Origin: Winogradskyella arenosi
Lineage (GTDB): Bacteria; Bacteroidota; Bacteroidia; Flavobacteriales; Flavobacteriaceae
Direction of reading: 5' to 3'
Length of the DNA stretch: 64,000 bases
Assembly: GCF_003337305.1 (NCBI RefSeq)
Contig: NZ_QPJO01000002.1
Location: forward strand, 248,001 to 312,000
In this document: positions 26,298 to 34,642 of the stretch, one piece after another
Numbering within the stretch: position 1 is the first letter of the stretch
Layout of the letters: every line of letters starts with the position of its first letter
Notes under the pieces: generated by a model
What the model was told of the DNA's origin: nothing
Databases searched by the model: none
Seen by the model: only the letters and a program-made list of their open reading frames with translations
Program-made: the position numbers and the translations under genes

Positions 26298-26999
26298 ATT
26301 AAGCTCTATAATTGCCTCTTGAGCCTTTTGATAATCTTGAGGTGTACCAATATCTAACCAAAATGAGGACACCGGATAATTGATAATTTTTTTGCCCTTA
26401 TCTAATAGCGTATTGATAAGGTCCGTAGCATTGAAAAATTGATTTTCTGGAATATAATTTAAACACTCCTTTTTAAAGATATAGATGCCGGCGTTGGAAT
26501 AGTGGGTGTAGGAGGGTTTTTCTTTTAGAGTGGCCACATACTTGCCCTTAGTTTCAACCACGCCATGAGATACTTTTACTTCGTAAGGAATTGTAACAAT
26601 AAGTGCGTCGTCATTACTTTGACTAAACTCCTTAATAATAGTGTTGAGGTCTACGTTGGTAAGAAGATCGGCATTCATGACTACGATATAGTCGTGTTGA
26701 AAGCTATTTTTTAACTGTAAGGCTCCAATGGTGCCTAAAGCCTTAGATTCCTTAATATATTTAAAATCGAGGTCCTTTTTGGGATAAGCTTTAAGATGCT
26801 CCATAATTTTTTCGCCTAAATAATTGATGGAGATATGAATTTGCTTAATGCCCAAGGCGGAAAGCAGTTCTATATTGTATTCAATGATAGCTTTGTTACC
26901 GACTTGTAATAAGGGTTTGGGCGTCTGTTTTGTAAGGGGTAACAAGCGTTCTCCTTTTCCACCAGCCATGATTACCGCATTCACTTTAGGATTTGTCAT
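26292..26999 (-). CDS. Sugar-phosphate nucleotidyltransferase family protein, 235 aa
   Basis: RmlA/GlmU-type nucleotidyltransferase that would join a sugar-1-phosphate to a nucleotide. Signature VIMAGGKGERLLPLTKQTPK (~9-28) carries the nucleotide-binding loop and catalytic Arg/Lys. VVMNADLLTNVDL contains the metal-binding Asp, and SFWLDIGTPQDY is the C-terminal sugar-site motif. No left-handed beta-helix or CBS domain is attached. Its ATG abuts the stop codon of the dehydratase gene upstream with no intervening base, so the two enzymes probably act in the same nucleotide-sugar pathway. The exact sugar cannot be told; heptose-, mannose- and legionaminic-type pathways use relatives. Confidence 0.85.
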   Translation of the reverse strand: MTNPKVNAVIMAGGKGERLLPLTKQTPKPLLQVGNKAIIEYNIELLSALGIKQIHISINYLGEKIMEHLKAYPKKDLDFKYIKESKALGTIGALQLKNSFQHDYIVVMNADLLTNVDLNTIIKEFSQSNDDALIVTIPYEVKVSHGVVETKGKYVATLKEKPSYTHYSNAGIYIFKKECLNYIPENQFFNATDLINTLLDKGKKIINYPVSSFWLDIGTPQDYQKAQEAIIELNL

Positions 27000-28214
27000 T
27001 TACATTTTATGATCTAAATAGTTTCCTTTTTCCTCGTGGTTAAAGTTCGGTAAAATTTTATGGACTAAAGCGATTAAATCGGGCTTTGTCCACGATTTAG
27101 CAGCTTTAAGTTGTTGTAGGCTTTCTGTGAAATCTTGTAGCTGATTTGACAAGCTGTCTTCCGATTTTTGTTTGATGACGCCAATGGAGGTAAAGCGTTC
27201 TAAGTCTACGGTTTCTTGAGCTGTAAAAAAGGCTTCTTCGGCTTTTTCGCCTGTGGTATTGCTTTTCGTTAGTAAATACGGCCATTGGCCCGATGCCGGT
27301 AAGGTTTTGGCTAAGGTTCTCGCTTCGTTTTCGTTATGACATAAATAAGGTGTGTATCCTAAATGCTTTATGTAGTTAACGGCAATATCGGAAAAGCGTG
27401 TAAGCTTTAAATTCTGATGTAATTGCGGAAAGAACAACTCATTCTGGTCGCCGAGAAGGCAAGACAATAAGCAGAGTTGCCCTGATTCTTCCGGGCTAAT
27501 AAAATAGCGTTGTACGTCGTTCGGTGCCACTAGAGGTTGCTGTTTCTTTATGCGTTGTTCAAAACCGTGGAGTAAAGAGCCATCAGAAAAGGCAACATTA
27601 GCAAAACGTGCGGTAGAAATGTTAATGGCTTTACTTTTTTCAACTAAAAACAGTTCCATAATACATTTTGAGGCTCCCATCATATTAATAGGCGCTGTAG
27701 CCTTATCCGTGGAAACCGAAAAATATTTTTTTACGCCATGTGCAATGGATTGATCAATGGTTTTTACAGTGTTTTCAATATTCACCTCGAGCATTCGCAT
27801 TAAGGTAAACGGGTCTTCCTCACTACGTACATGTTTTAAGGCTGCTAGGTTAAGAACATAGTCGTAATTACCATCTGAAGCCATAAAAGCATCATAAGCT
27901 ATAGAGCCAATATCTAAAGCATAGGTTTTAAAATCACCATCTATATAACCAAAAGAACTTCTTAGGTCTCTAACTAATTCTACCAAGTTATTTTCACTAA
28001 GATCTACAACGTGAAGTTTTTGAGCTTGTCCTTCAAAAAGGGCTTTAACCACCGCCTGCCCTATGGTTCCTGCACCGCCAAGGACAAGGAATCTAGACTT
28101 AGAAATTATACGGTGTAATTCTTCTTGGTAAGTAGCCAGGTCCGATTTAAACAACGCCTTATCTCTTCCGATGAGGTTTAATATGTTGCTTTTGTTGGCT
28201 TGATTATAATTCAT
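27000..28214 (-). CDS. CapD/WbpM-like nucleotide-sugar dehydratase (SDR), 404 aa
   Basis: Soluble NAD-dependent SDR of the polysaccharide-synthesis (PF02719-type) family related to UDP-GlcNAc 4,6-dehydratases. Dinucleotide loop GGAGTIG (46-52), NLAALKHVRSEEDP (~122-135, hallmark of the FlaA1/CapD group), STDKATAPINMMGASK (168-183) and the R-F-x-N-V substrate motif (RFANVAFSDGS) are present. The usual Tyr of the Y-x3-K pair is Met179 with Lys183, as in the SMK-type WbpM group. The membrane domain of large WbpM proteins is absent, as is the C4-aminotransferase that often follows. Tightly linked to the nucleotidyltransferase gene. Confidence 0.85.
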   Translation of the reverse strand: MNYNQANKSNILNLIGRDKALFKSDLATYQEELHRIISKSRFLVLGGAGTIGQAVVKALFEGQAQKLHVVDLSENNLVELVRDLRSSFGYIDGDFKTYALDIGSIAYDAFMASDGNYDYVLNLAALKHVRSEEDPFTLMRMLEVNIENTVKTIDQSIAHGVKKYFSVSTDKATAPINMMGASKCIMELFLVEKSKAINISTARFANVAFSDGSLLHGFEQRIKKQQPLVAPNDVQRYFISPEESGQLCLLSCLLGDQNELFFPQLHQNLKLTRFSDIAVNYIKHLGYTPYLCHNENEARTLAKTLPASGQWPYLLTKSNTTGEKAEEAFFTAQETVDLERFTSIGVIKQKSEDSLSNQLQDFTESLQQLKAAKSWTKPDLIALVHKILPNFNHEEKGNYLDHKM

Positions 28215-28295
28215 AAAGTTGTTGAAGCCTCGGTTTTGTTAAAATAGAACAATGGTATTTATAGCAGTGTAAAGATAAGATATGTCTGTATTGTT

Positions 28296-29270
28296 TTAAA
28301 ATGTTCCTAGAATGGTTTTAAGCCAATAGGAATAATGATATTTATGATAAATTTTATTTGGTATTTTTTCATAAGGTGAAGAAATAAAGGTTTCCGGAAT
28401 ATCTATTGCGTCAAAATCTTCAATAATAAATATATTATTAGGATTATAGAAATTGTAATTTTTAATATCAGAATTGGAAGTGATCAATTTTTTTTCAAGA
28501 AAAATACTTTCAAATACCCTAAAAGTAAGTCCGTCTTGAATGTTAAATTTATGAATATCTACAATGATACTATGTTGATTAATATATTCTAATACTTGAT
28601 CATTATTTTTCCGTTCCTGAATAAAATCGATAATGTCATTAACGGGTTGCTTTTTATTAGAATGTACTAAAAATTTATAATCGTAATTTTTGTTTTTTAA
28701 ATAGGAAGCTACTTTTAGTAAGCTGTTAAATCTATAATCTTTTGATATAATAGTGAAAAAAGAAGGCTTTGTAAAGTTCTTTTTTTTATCGTTTTTCTTT
28801 ATATAAATGAAGTTAGGAATGAAATTTAAGTTGTAATTTTTAACGTCTATTTTTTCATAAGAATACACTTTGTCAAAAAAATGAATAACATCTTTTTTTC
28901 GAGAGATATTATTAATAGAATCGTGGTAATATGCTAATAGAGTAGTGCTATTTTTTCTTAGAACTTTTAATTGACTATCAAAAAATAAATCAGGTCTAAC
29001 AATTAGCGTAAGATCATATTTTTTATTAGCAATTTCCTGAATTATAGGGTTGTATTTGTAAAAGTTTTTAAGTTTTAATTTTTTGACTTTTTTGTAATAA
29101 AAAGATTTTAATCTTTGATTCAAATTAACATAGGGGACGTTTTTGTAATCTGCTAAATTATAAAAATCAACGTCGGTATATTGCATTTTTAATTCGTCTA
29201 AAATACAATCGTAATAACCACTTAAGTCAAAAGTTATGAACAGAATTTTTTTAGATTTTTTTTTAGTCAT
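28296..29270 (-). CDS. Putative GT-B glycosyltransferase (RfaS/CgeB-like), 324 aa, AT-rich
   Basis: Not firmly recognised. The N-terminal half (ILFITFDLSGYYDCIL, DLTLIVRPDLFF, LLAYYHDSINN) and C-terminal half (FTIISKDYRFNSLLKVASYL, NQHSIIVDIHKFNIQDGLTFRVFESI, KKLITSN) look like the two Rossmann lobes of a GT-B transferase. F-R-x-F-E-x-[IF]-x-x-x-K-K is common in CgeB/RfaS-like proteins of LPS and capsule loci. The gene is strikingly AT-rich: three 60-base lines inside it have 13, 13 and 11 G+C, against 25 in a line of the next gene. Codon use is rich in Lys, Asn, Ile and Tyr. It lies 2 bp after the GT4 gene, so it is translated with it. Likely acquired by transfer. Confidence 0.6.
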   Translation of the reverse strand: MTKKKSKKILFITFDLSGYYDCILDELKMQYTDVDFYNLADYKNVPYVNLNQRLKSFYYKKVKKLKLKNFYKYNPIIQEIANKKYDLTLIVRPDLFFDSQLKVLRKNSTTLLAYYHDSINNISRKKDVIHFFDKVYSYEKIDVKNYNLNFIPNFIYIKKNDKKKNFTKPSFFTIISKDYRFNSLLKVASYLKNKNYDYKFLVHSNKKQPVNDIIDFIQERKNNDQVLEYINQHSIIVDIHKFNIQDGLTFRVFESIFLEKKLITSNSDIKNYNFYNPNNIFIIEDFDAIDIPETFISSPYEKIPNKIYHKYHYSYWLKTILGTF

Positions 29271-29272
29271 AA

Positions 29273-30382
29273 TTAATGTTTAAGTTCATGCTTAGCGAGT
29301 TCATCAAACATTTTTTTAGCTATAACCGATTTTGTGAAATGATCTAAAAGGTATTGGTAGCCATTGCGTGTAAATTTTTCTTGAAGCTCTTCATCGCTTA
29401 TTAACAAGTTTACCTTTTTAGCAAAATCTGTAGCATTACCAACTTCTGCCAAGAGGCCAGTTTCTCCATTAACCACAACTTCAGAAATACCACCAGCATC
29501 AGCAGCCACAATAGGAACCTTACAAGCGTAAGATTCTAAGAGGACACCACCTGTTGGTTCGTTATTGGAGGTGAAAAGAAATAAATCTAATTCTGGTAAG
29601 AGTTCAGGAACATCACGTCTAAAACCGGTAAAGATAATGTGTTCTGTAAGGCCTTTTTCTTCCACATAATTGCGAATGTCTTGTTCCATACTGCCTTTGC
29701 CAACAAGAATATATTTGGCTTTAAACTTATTTTCTTTTACTAAAATAGCAACCGTATCTACCCAAGTATAATGGTCTTTAAAGCCTGTAAATTCAGCAAT
29801 ATTTCCTATTAATTTATAGTCTTCAGGAATATTAAATTCTTTGTGTAGCAGACCTGTGGCTTCTTGTTTCTGAAACTTATTAATATCCGTAACACTGCCT
29901 ATAACGGTAAATCTACTGTGGTCTTTTACGGCAAATTTTAAAGATTCTACAACAGGTTGCGATACACATATAATTTTTTTAATGCCTTTGTAGTTGTATT
30001 TCCACTTTCTAAAAAAGTTAGTGTCTACACGTTTTATAAGTGTTCTGCAAAGCACTAACGGTACTTTCATACCATAAATAAAATGCGATAAAACCGCTAA
30101 AGTGTGGGCTTTACTACTATGAATAAAAACAACACTGGCTTTCTTTTCTTTGGCTAGTTTTTTAAAGGCTTTGGCGTAAGATAAACTGTATTCCGATTTG
30201 TATTCAAACGGAATAACTTGCATGCCTTTATCCGTGGCAATACGGTATAATTCAGAATCTATAGGACATACAATCCACTGGTCTTCAACATAACCCTCCG
30301 CTTTAAAAGCTTCGTATAAATAAATGATTTTTTGCTCGTGTCCGCGCCAACCATTTGAGGCTGTGAATTGTATTAGTCGCAT
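29273..30382 (-). CDS. Glycosyltransferase family 4 protein, 369 aa
   Basis: GT-B retaining glycosyltransferase acting at the cytoplasmic face of the inner membrane on a nucleotide sugar. N-terminal acceptor domain 1-170 starts SNGWRGHEQKIIYLYEAF. The C-terminal donor domain has NIAEFTGFKDHYTWVDTV, KYILVGKGSMEQDI, HIIFTGFRRDVPELLPELD and the E-x7-E-like EPTGGVLLESYACKVPIVA (~280-299). It lies 57 bp after the rhamnosyltransferase-like gene and 2 bp before the AT-rich gene. Acceptor and sugar unknown; probably LPS core or O-chain. Confidence 0.88.
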   Translation of the reverse strand: MRLIQFTASNGWRGHEQKIIYLYEAFKAEGYVEDQWIVCPIDSELYRIATDKGMQVIPFEYKSEYSLSYAKAFKKLAKEKKASVVFIHSSKAHTLAVLSHFIYGMKVPLVLCRTLIKRVDTNFFRKWKYNYKGIKKIICVSQPVVESLKFAVKDHSRFTVIGSVTDINKFQKQEATGLLHKEFNIPEDYKLIGNIAEFTGFKDHYTWVDTVAILVKENKFKAKYILVGKGSMEQDIRNYVEEKGLTEHIIFTGFRRDVPELLPELDLFLFTSNNEPTGGVLLESYACKVPIVAADAGGISEVVVNGETGLLAEVGNATDFAKKVNLLISDEELQEKFTRNGYQYLLDHFTKSVIAKKMFDELAKHELKH

Positions 30383-30439
30383 GTAAAAGGTAATTTGATT
30401 GTGATTGTTTAGATTGATGTAAATGTAAGGCTTAAAACC

Positions 30440-31291
30440 TTATTTAATTTTATAGAGACCAATAGCTTTTTTTAATTTCTTACTCATTAAAACGTAGTTT
30501 ACATAAAGTTTGTTTTTTAAACTTAATGATCGCCAAGCTTTATGCGGAATAATCTGTTTAGTCACCTTCTTATCGATAGTGTCAGAAACTACAAAGTCTG
30601 TTTTTATAGCATCCCAAGACACCTGATCATAGCCGTCAAACTCATTAACTTTATTTTTTTCATGAATGATAGACATCCATAAGCGTTGATTGGCAATTTC
30701 AATGCGTCGCGATTCTTTTTTCCACATATTGTGGTCGCTAAACCAAACCGTTTTAGGCGCCTCATTTTTTTCAATAAGACTGATAAAAGGATTAAAGATA
30801 TGTTCCTTTTTTCCTAACATAATTTCTGGTGACACTTGTAAAGAATAGCCTTTAAGAATATCAATGGCCATAAAATCTTGCGACTGAAACTGCTTTTGTA
30901 TGGTGGCGATATAGTCTTTATGAATACAGTCGTCATTATCTATACGCGATGTTATAATATGCGAACTCCCTTTACTATCTTCAGAAATATAAGATTTTAT
31001 AGCAGGATGAAAAGCCTCCATACCGTCAATATAGAAAGCCTTAAAATGCGGATAGGGCTTTAAAAGGGCTTCTAATTCGGTTTTAAAATCAGCATCTGTA
31101 GTAGCATCAAAATACAACAACCACTGAAAATTTGTGTTTGTTTGACTAGCGACAGAAGGCAAGCAGAAATTGCTAAAAAGCTGTATTCTGTGCGTCATCC
31201 AGTCTCTAGTTAGTAAAGATTCGTTGTTCTTAGTGACGTCCCAATTTTTATTCTTGAGATTAAAACGCGTTATGAGGTAATGTTTAAACAT
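30440..31291 (-). CDS. Glycosyltransferase, putative rhamnosyl transferase family, 283 aa
   Basis: Matches the putative rhamnosyl-transferase family (PF11316-type): the opening HYLITRFNLKN, the block LFSNFCLPSVASQTNTNFQWLLYFD (shown in part), TSRIDNDDCIHKDYI with the D-x-D-D metal-binding acids (~112-125), and the C-terminal WKKESRRIEI and GYDQVSWDAI. GT-A-like, no signal peptide or membrane segment. It is the first gene of a minus-strand run of up to five glycan genes and is divergent from the InaA-type kinase gene. Sugar specificity is not established by the family name. Confidence 0.8.
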   Translation of the reverse strand: MFKHYLITRFNLKNKNWDVTKNNESLLTRDWMTHRIQLFSNFCLPSVASQTNTNFQWLLYFDATTDADFKTELEALLKPYPHFKAFYIDGMEAFHPAIKSYISEDSKGSSHIITSRIDNDDCIHKDYIATIQKQFQSQDFMAIDILKGYSLQVSPEIMLGKKEHIFNPFISLIEKNEAPKTVWFSDHNMWKKESRRIEIANQRLWMSIIHEKNKVNEFDGYDQVSWDAIKTDFVVSDTIDKKVTKQIIPHKAWRSLSLKNKLYVNYVLMSKKLKKAIGLYKIK

Positions 31292-31311
31292 TGATAGGTA
31301 TTAGTTGTTGA

Positions 31312-31319
31312 CAAATTTA
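31312..31319 (-). promoter_or_regulatory. Candidate -7 element for the 26292-31291 glycan gene run
   Basis: TAAATTTG on the minus strand matches TAnnTTTG, 20 bases before the ATG at 31291. A TTG lies 24 bases further upstream, slightly too far for a good -33. Confidence 0.5.
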
Positions 31320-31368
31320 CAGAAATAAATGGAAGTCTTTTGTCAATTATTGTCCGTCGTTTTAACCT

Positions 31369-31398
31369 TTTGTCCAAAGAATTAAATACCTACTTTTG
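31369..31398 (+). promoter_or_regulatory. Promoter of the InaA-type kinase gene
   Basis: TTTG (31369-31372), 18-bp spacer, TACTTTTG (31391-31398) is a good Bacteroidota promoter. It ends 25 bases before the ATG at 31424, so any translation start further upstream (for example 31340) would not be in this transcript. Confidence 0.7.
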
Positions 31399-31423
31399 CA
31401 GTCTAATATTACTATTTGTAGAT

Positions 31424-32197
31424 ATGTCTGTAACCGTGGAAATCCATAACAATTCATCATTAACTAAAGAACAGTTAATGCACACCATTAATAACTTTGA
31501 TCAGCAAGGTGAAATGATTGGTAATGGCTACCGTAATGTTATAAAAATAGTAACGATTAATGGGGAACGCTATAACATTAAGGAGTTTAAGGTGCCAAAT
31601 TTGGTGAATAAAATAGTGTACCGTTTTTTTAGAAAAAGTAAAGCAGAGCGGTCATTTTTATATGCACAACGTTTGCTGAACTCCGGAGTTTTAACGCCAA
31701 CACCAGAAGCCTTTGTAGAGTTTAAATCGGCATTTACCTTTGGAAGTAGCTACTATATTAGTAAACAATTGGATTACGATTTCACCATTAGGAAATTAAT
31801 TGACGAGCCGGAATGCGAGGATTATGATAATATTTTAAGGCAGTTTACACAGTTTACCTACCATTTGCATGAGAGTGGGATTCACTTTTTAGATCATTCC
31901 CCAGGAAACACCTTGATTACAAAGTCAGGGGAGGACTACAAATTCTATTTGGTGGATCTTAACCGTATGGATTTTAAAACCTTGAGTTATGATGAGCGTT
32001 TGGCTAATTTTGCACGTTTGTCTCCTAAAGACTATATGCTAGACATTATCAGTGATGAATATGCGAAGCTTATTGGAAAACCACATGAGGAAGTGAAAGA
32101 AAGAATGTATTTCTTTTCACAAAAGTTTTCATCGAGTTTTAAGAAAAAAGAAGCTTTTAAGAAAAAATATTTTTTCTGGAGAAAGAAAAAACGCTAA
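31424..32197 (+). CDS. Lipopolysaccharide kinase InaA/KdkA-like protein, 257 aa
   Basis: Kinase-fold protein likely to phosphorylate a Kdo or other core sugar of LPS in the cytoplasm. Visible motifs: YNIKEFKVPN with the ATP-binding Lys (~49), ERSFLYAQRLL (alphaC), a catalytic loop HESGIHFLDHSPGNTLI (~171-187) carrying Asp and Asn, and FYLVDLNRMDF with the metal-binding Asp. The basic tail KKKYFFWRKKKR may contact the membrane. I start at the ATG at 31424, 25 bases after the -7 box, rather than at an in-frame ATG 84 bases upstream that precedes the promoter. The 3' end overlaps the convergent WaaE-like gene by 4 bp. Confidence 0.85.
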   Translation: MSVTVEIHNNSSLTKEQLMHTINNFDQQGEMIGNGYRNVIKIVTINGERYNIKEFKVPNLVNKIVYRFFRKSKAERSFLYAQRLLNSGVLTPTPEAFVEFKSAFTFGSSYYISKQLDYDFTIRKLIDEPECEDYDNILRQFTQFTYHLHESGIHFLDHSPGNTLITKSGEDYKFYLVDLNRMDFKTLSYDERLANFARLSPKDYMLDIISDEYAKLIGKPHEEVKERMYFFSQKFSSSFKKKEAFKKKYFFWRKKKR

Positions 32198-32952
32198 GCC
32201 TTTTTTTGCAGCTCTCTCAGTTTAGCATACTTTAAAAAACGGATATTGGCGGTTTGTACAGAAATATAAAAGCCATTAAAACCGTCTAAGAAGCCTAATT
32301 TTATAATATAAGATTGAAAAAAGGCCCAAGTAGGATTGATGATAATTTTGAATAATGAAGCCTTTTTACCTTTTTTAAAATAAGCCTCAGCAGCAATAGT
32401 GGTAAATTTTTCAATTTGCTGGTTATGCTCAGAATACGTTTGGTAATTGGTGTGCAGAATATCTCCTTTTAAAAATCCGGTTTTCATTGTTCCATCGAGT
32501 AAACGAATTCTATCGTGCGGATTCGTCCCGGTCCATTTTGCCTTTCTTCTGTCAAATATGCGTAATTTTTTATCGGGATACCAGGTGGTGTGTTTTATCC
32601 ATTGTTCGCCTAATTTGTTTAACCGATTGGCGTAATAGCCTTCATAAACCCAGTTAGATTTCAGTGCTAAAATTGATTTTTGAAGAGGTTCAGATAAAGC
32701 TTCATCACCATCTAAAGCCACTATATGATCATATTTAGCTTGAGCCAATGCAAAATTTTTCTGCTCAATATAACCAAGGAATTCTTGCTCTATAAAATGC
32801 ACGTTGAATTTCTGACAAATGGTTTTGGTGTTATCGGTTGAAAATGAATCTACAACCACAATTTCATCCACAACTTTGCTCAAGGAGCTTAAACATTTTT
32901 CAATGTTCTTTTCCTCATTAAAAGTTATTATTACCCCCGATAGTTTAAGCAT
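32194..32952 (-). CDS. Family 2 glycosyltransferase, WaaE/KdtX-like, 252 aa
   Basis: GT-A inverting transferase of the LPS-core WaaE type: LSGVIITFNEEKNIEKCLSS at the N-terminus, VDEIVVVDSFSTDNTKTI, DHIVALDGDEALSEPL with the D-x-D-like DGDE (~95), then LRIFDRRKAKWTGTNPHDRI and the C-terminal SYIIKLGFLDGFNGFYIS typical of the family. I chose the ATG at 32952 (MLKLSGVII) over an in-frame start at 33024, which would overlap the divergent gene and add 24 residues unlike the family. Divergent from the 32993 gene by 40 bp and convergent, with 4-bp overlap, with the kinase gene. Confidence 0.87.
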   Translation of the reverse strand: MLKLSGVIITFNEEKNIEKCLSSLSKVVDEIVVVDSFSTDNTKTICQKFNVHFIEQEFLGYIEQKNFALAQAKYDHIVALDGDEALSEPLQKSILALKSNWVYEGYYANRLNKLGEQWIKHTTWYPDKKLRIFDRRKAKWTGTNPHDRIRLLDGTMKTGFLKGDILHTNYQTYSEHNQQIEKFTTIAAEAYFKKGKKASLFKIIINPTWAFFQSYIIKLGFLDGFNGFYISVQTANIRFLKYAKLRELQKKA

Positions 32953-32980
32953 AGTAATGATTTTACAACTGTAAAAATAG

Positions 32981-32988
32981 TATTTTTG
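32981..32988 (+). promoter_or_regulatory. Candidate -7 element 4 nt before the 32993 ATG
   Basis: TATTTTTG matches TAnnTTTG. Only TGCT separates it from the ATG, so the predicted transcription start falls at or next to the start codon. No good -33 TTG is seen 17-23 bases upstream, so the call is tentative. Confidence 0.4.
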
Positions 32989-32992
32989 TGCT

Positions 32993-33814
32993 ATGCAATC
33001 TAATCCAAAAGCCTCGGTAATCATTAGTACCTACAACAAACCCTCATGGTTGGGTTGGGTACTGCACAGTTACACCCTTCAAACCGAGCAAAATTTTGAG
33101 ATTATTATTGCCGATGATGGATCTGATGCACGTACCAAAGCCGTTATAGAGCAGTTTGCTTCAACCTCAAACCTTAAAATTAGTCACGTTTGGCAAGAAG
33201 ATCAAGGCTTTCAGAAAACAAGAATTCTGAATAAAGCGATCGTGGCTTCAAATTCAGAATATCTCATTTTTACAGATGGAGATTGTTTAGCGCGAAAAGA
33301 TTTTGTGGAAACCCATTTGGGCTTAAGGCAAAAGAATGGTGCTCTTTCTGGCGGTTATTTTAAAATGGCAGATTCTATTACAAGTCATATTAATACCACT
33401 GTGATTTCCGAACAGAAATGTTTTGAAAAAGATTGGCTCATCGCAAAGGGGCAACCTTCAAGTTTTAAGTTGAATAAATTAACGAGGTCTAAAACGAAAT
33501 CCCAAATTTTAAATTGGATTACGCCGACTAAAGCCACGTTTGATGGTATGAATGTCTCGTGCTATAAAAAGGCCATCGTAGACGTTAATGGTTTTGATGA
33601 ACGGATGCAATATGGCGGCTTAGATCGGGAAGTGGGCGAGCGCATGATGAATAACGGTATTAAATTTATGCAAGTTCGTTACAGTACTATTTGCGTACAT
33701 TTGCATCACGAAAGACCTTATAAAACGGATAAAGCAAGAGCTTTAAATGAAGCTATAAGGACAGAGACAAAACGTAAAAAAAAGACATGGTCGCCTTACG
33801 GGATTAAACAATAA
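32993..33814 (+). CDS. Family 2 glycosyltransferase with galactosyltransferase-like C-domain, 273 aa (copy 1)
   Basis: GT-A transferase: ASVIISTYNKPSWLGWVL, FEIIIADDGSDART, DQGFQKTRILNKAI, YLIFTDGDCLARKDF with the D-x-D metal site (~98-100), and a C-terminal galactosyltransferase-type block VNGFDERMQYGGLDREVGER (~197-216). Paralogous to the next gene along its whole length, with the same number of residues. The ATG at 32993 is 4 nt after a -7-like box and 40 bp from the divergent WaaE-like gene. Spacing to the second copy is 4 bp, so they are co-transcribed. Likely LPS core sugar transfer; donor not known. Confidence 0.87.
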   Translation: MQSNPKASVIISTYNKPSWLGWVLHSYTLQTEQNFEIIIADDGSDARTKAVIEQFASTSNLKISHVWQEDQGFQKTRILNKAIVASNSEYLIFTDGDCLARKDFVETHLGLRQKNGALSGGYFKMADSITSHINTTVISEQKCFEKDWLIAKGQPSSFKLNKLTRSKTKSQILNWITPTKATFDGMNVSCYKKAIVDVNGFDERMQYGGLDREVGERMMNNGIKFMQVRYSTICVHLHHERPYKTDKARALNEAIRTETKRKKKTWSPYGIKQ

Positions 33815-33818
33815 AAGC

Positions 33819-34640
33819 ATGCAAAATCCAGAAATTTCAATTATCATAAGTACCTATAATTCAGAAGCATGGCTAGAAAAAGTGATGTGGAGTTATGAAG
33901 CGCAAACCTTCAAGAATTTTGAAATGGTGATTGCAGATGATGGCTCTAAACAGCCTACTTTCGATTTAATTGAAAAAATGAAAAGTTTAGTGAGTTACCC
34001 TATTCATCATGTATGGCATGAGGATAATGGTTTTCAGAAATCTCAAATTCTGAATAAAGCAATATTAGCTTGTAACGCTGATTATATCTTAATGAGTGAT
34101 GGCGATTGTATGGCCAGGGCAGATTATGTTGCTGTGCATATGGCCAAACGAGAAAAGGGCTATTTCTTATCAGGAGGTTATTTTATGCTGCCTATGGCTA
34201 TTTCAGAAAGCATCACTAAAGCTGATATTTTAAGTCAAGATTGTTTTCAATTGGCTTGGTTAAAATCCAAGGGATTAAAGTCCTCTTTTAAAAATAATAA
34301 ACTCACGGCTTCTGGTTTAAAGGAACAAATTTTAAATGCAGTAACACCTACAAATGCCAGTTGGAATGGGCATAATGCCTCAGGTTGGAAAGCTGATATC
34401 TTAGCGATTAATGGTTTTGATGAACGTATGCAATATGGCGGACAAGACCGCGAACTAGGAGAACGTTTGTTTAATTATGGCGTTAAATCTAAACAAATTA
34501 GGTATAGTGCGGTTTGCTTACATCTAGATCATCCTAGAGGTTATAAAACACAAGATTCTATCGATAAAAATTTAGCCATAAGAGCCACGACAAAAAGTGA
34601 AAACCTAAAATGGACGGACTACGGGATTAAAAAAGCCTAA
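33819..34640 (+). CDS. Family 2 glycosyltransferase with galactosyltransferase-like C-domain, 273 aa (copy 2)
   Basis: Tandem paralogue of the preceding gene: ISIIISTYNSEAWLEKVM, FEMVIADDGSKQP, DNGFQKSQILNKAI, YILMSDGDCMARADY (D-x-D), INGFDERMQYGGQDRELGER and an end TDYGIKKA aligned with SPYGIKQ of copy 1. The core blocks are near-identical but surface segments differ (for example 100-160), so the copies probably act on successive acceptors. The gene ends 2 bp before the convergent GT9 gene. Confidence 0.87.
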   Translation: MQNPEISIIISTYNSEAWLEKVMWSYEAQTFKNFEMVIADDGSKQPTFDLIEKMKSLVSYPIHHVWHEDNGFQKSQILNKAILACNADYILMSDGDCMARADYVAVHMAKREKGYFLSGGYFMLPMAISESITKADILSQDCFQLAWLKSKGLKSSFKNNKLTASGLKEQILNAVTPTNASWNGHNASGWKADILAINGFDERMQYGGQDRELGERLFNYGVKSKQIRYSAVCLHLDHPRGYKTQDSIDKNLAIRATTKSENLKWTDYGIKKA

Positions 34641-34642
34641 TC

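Noticed and set aside
31340..31423. Longer start for the InaA-type kinase
   Set aside because: The good promoter (31369-31398) lies inside this extension, so the transcript begins after it.
32953..33024. Longer start for the WaaE-like glycosyltransferase
   Set aside because: The 24 extra residues overlap the divergent gene and do not look like the family's N-terminus, which begins at MLKLSGVII.
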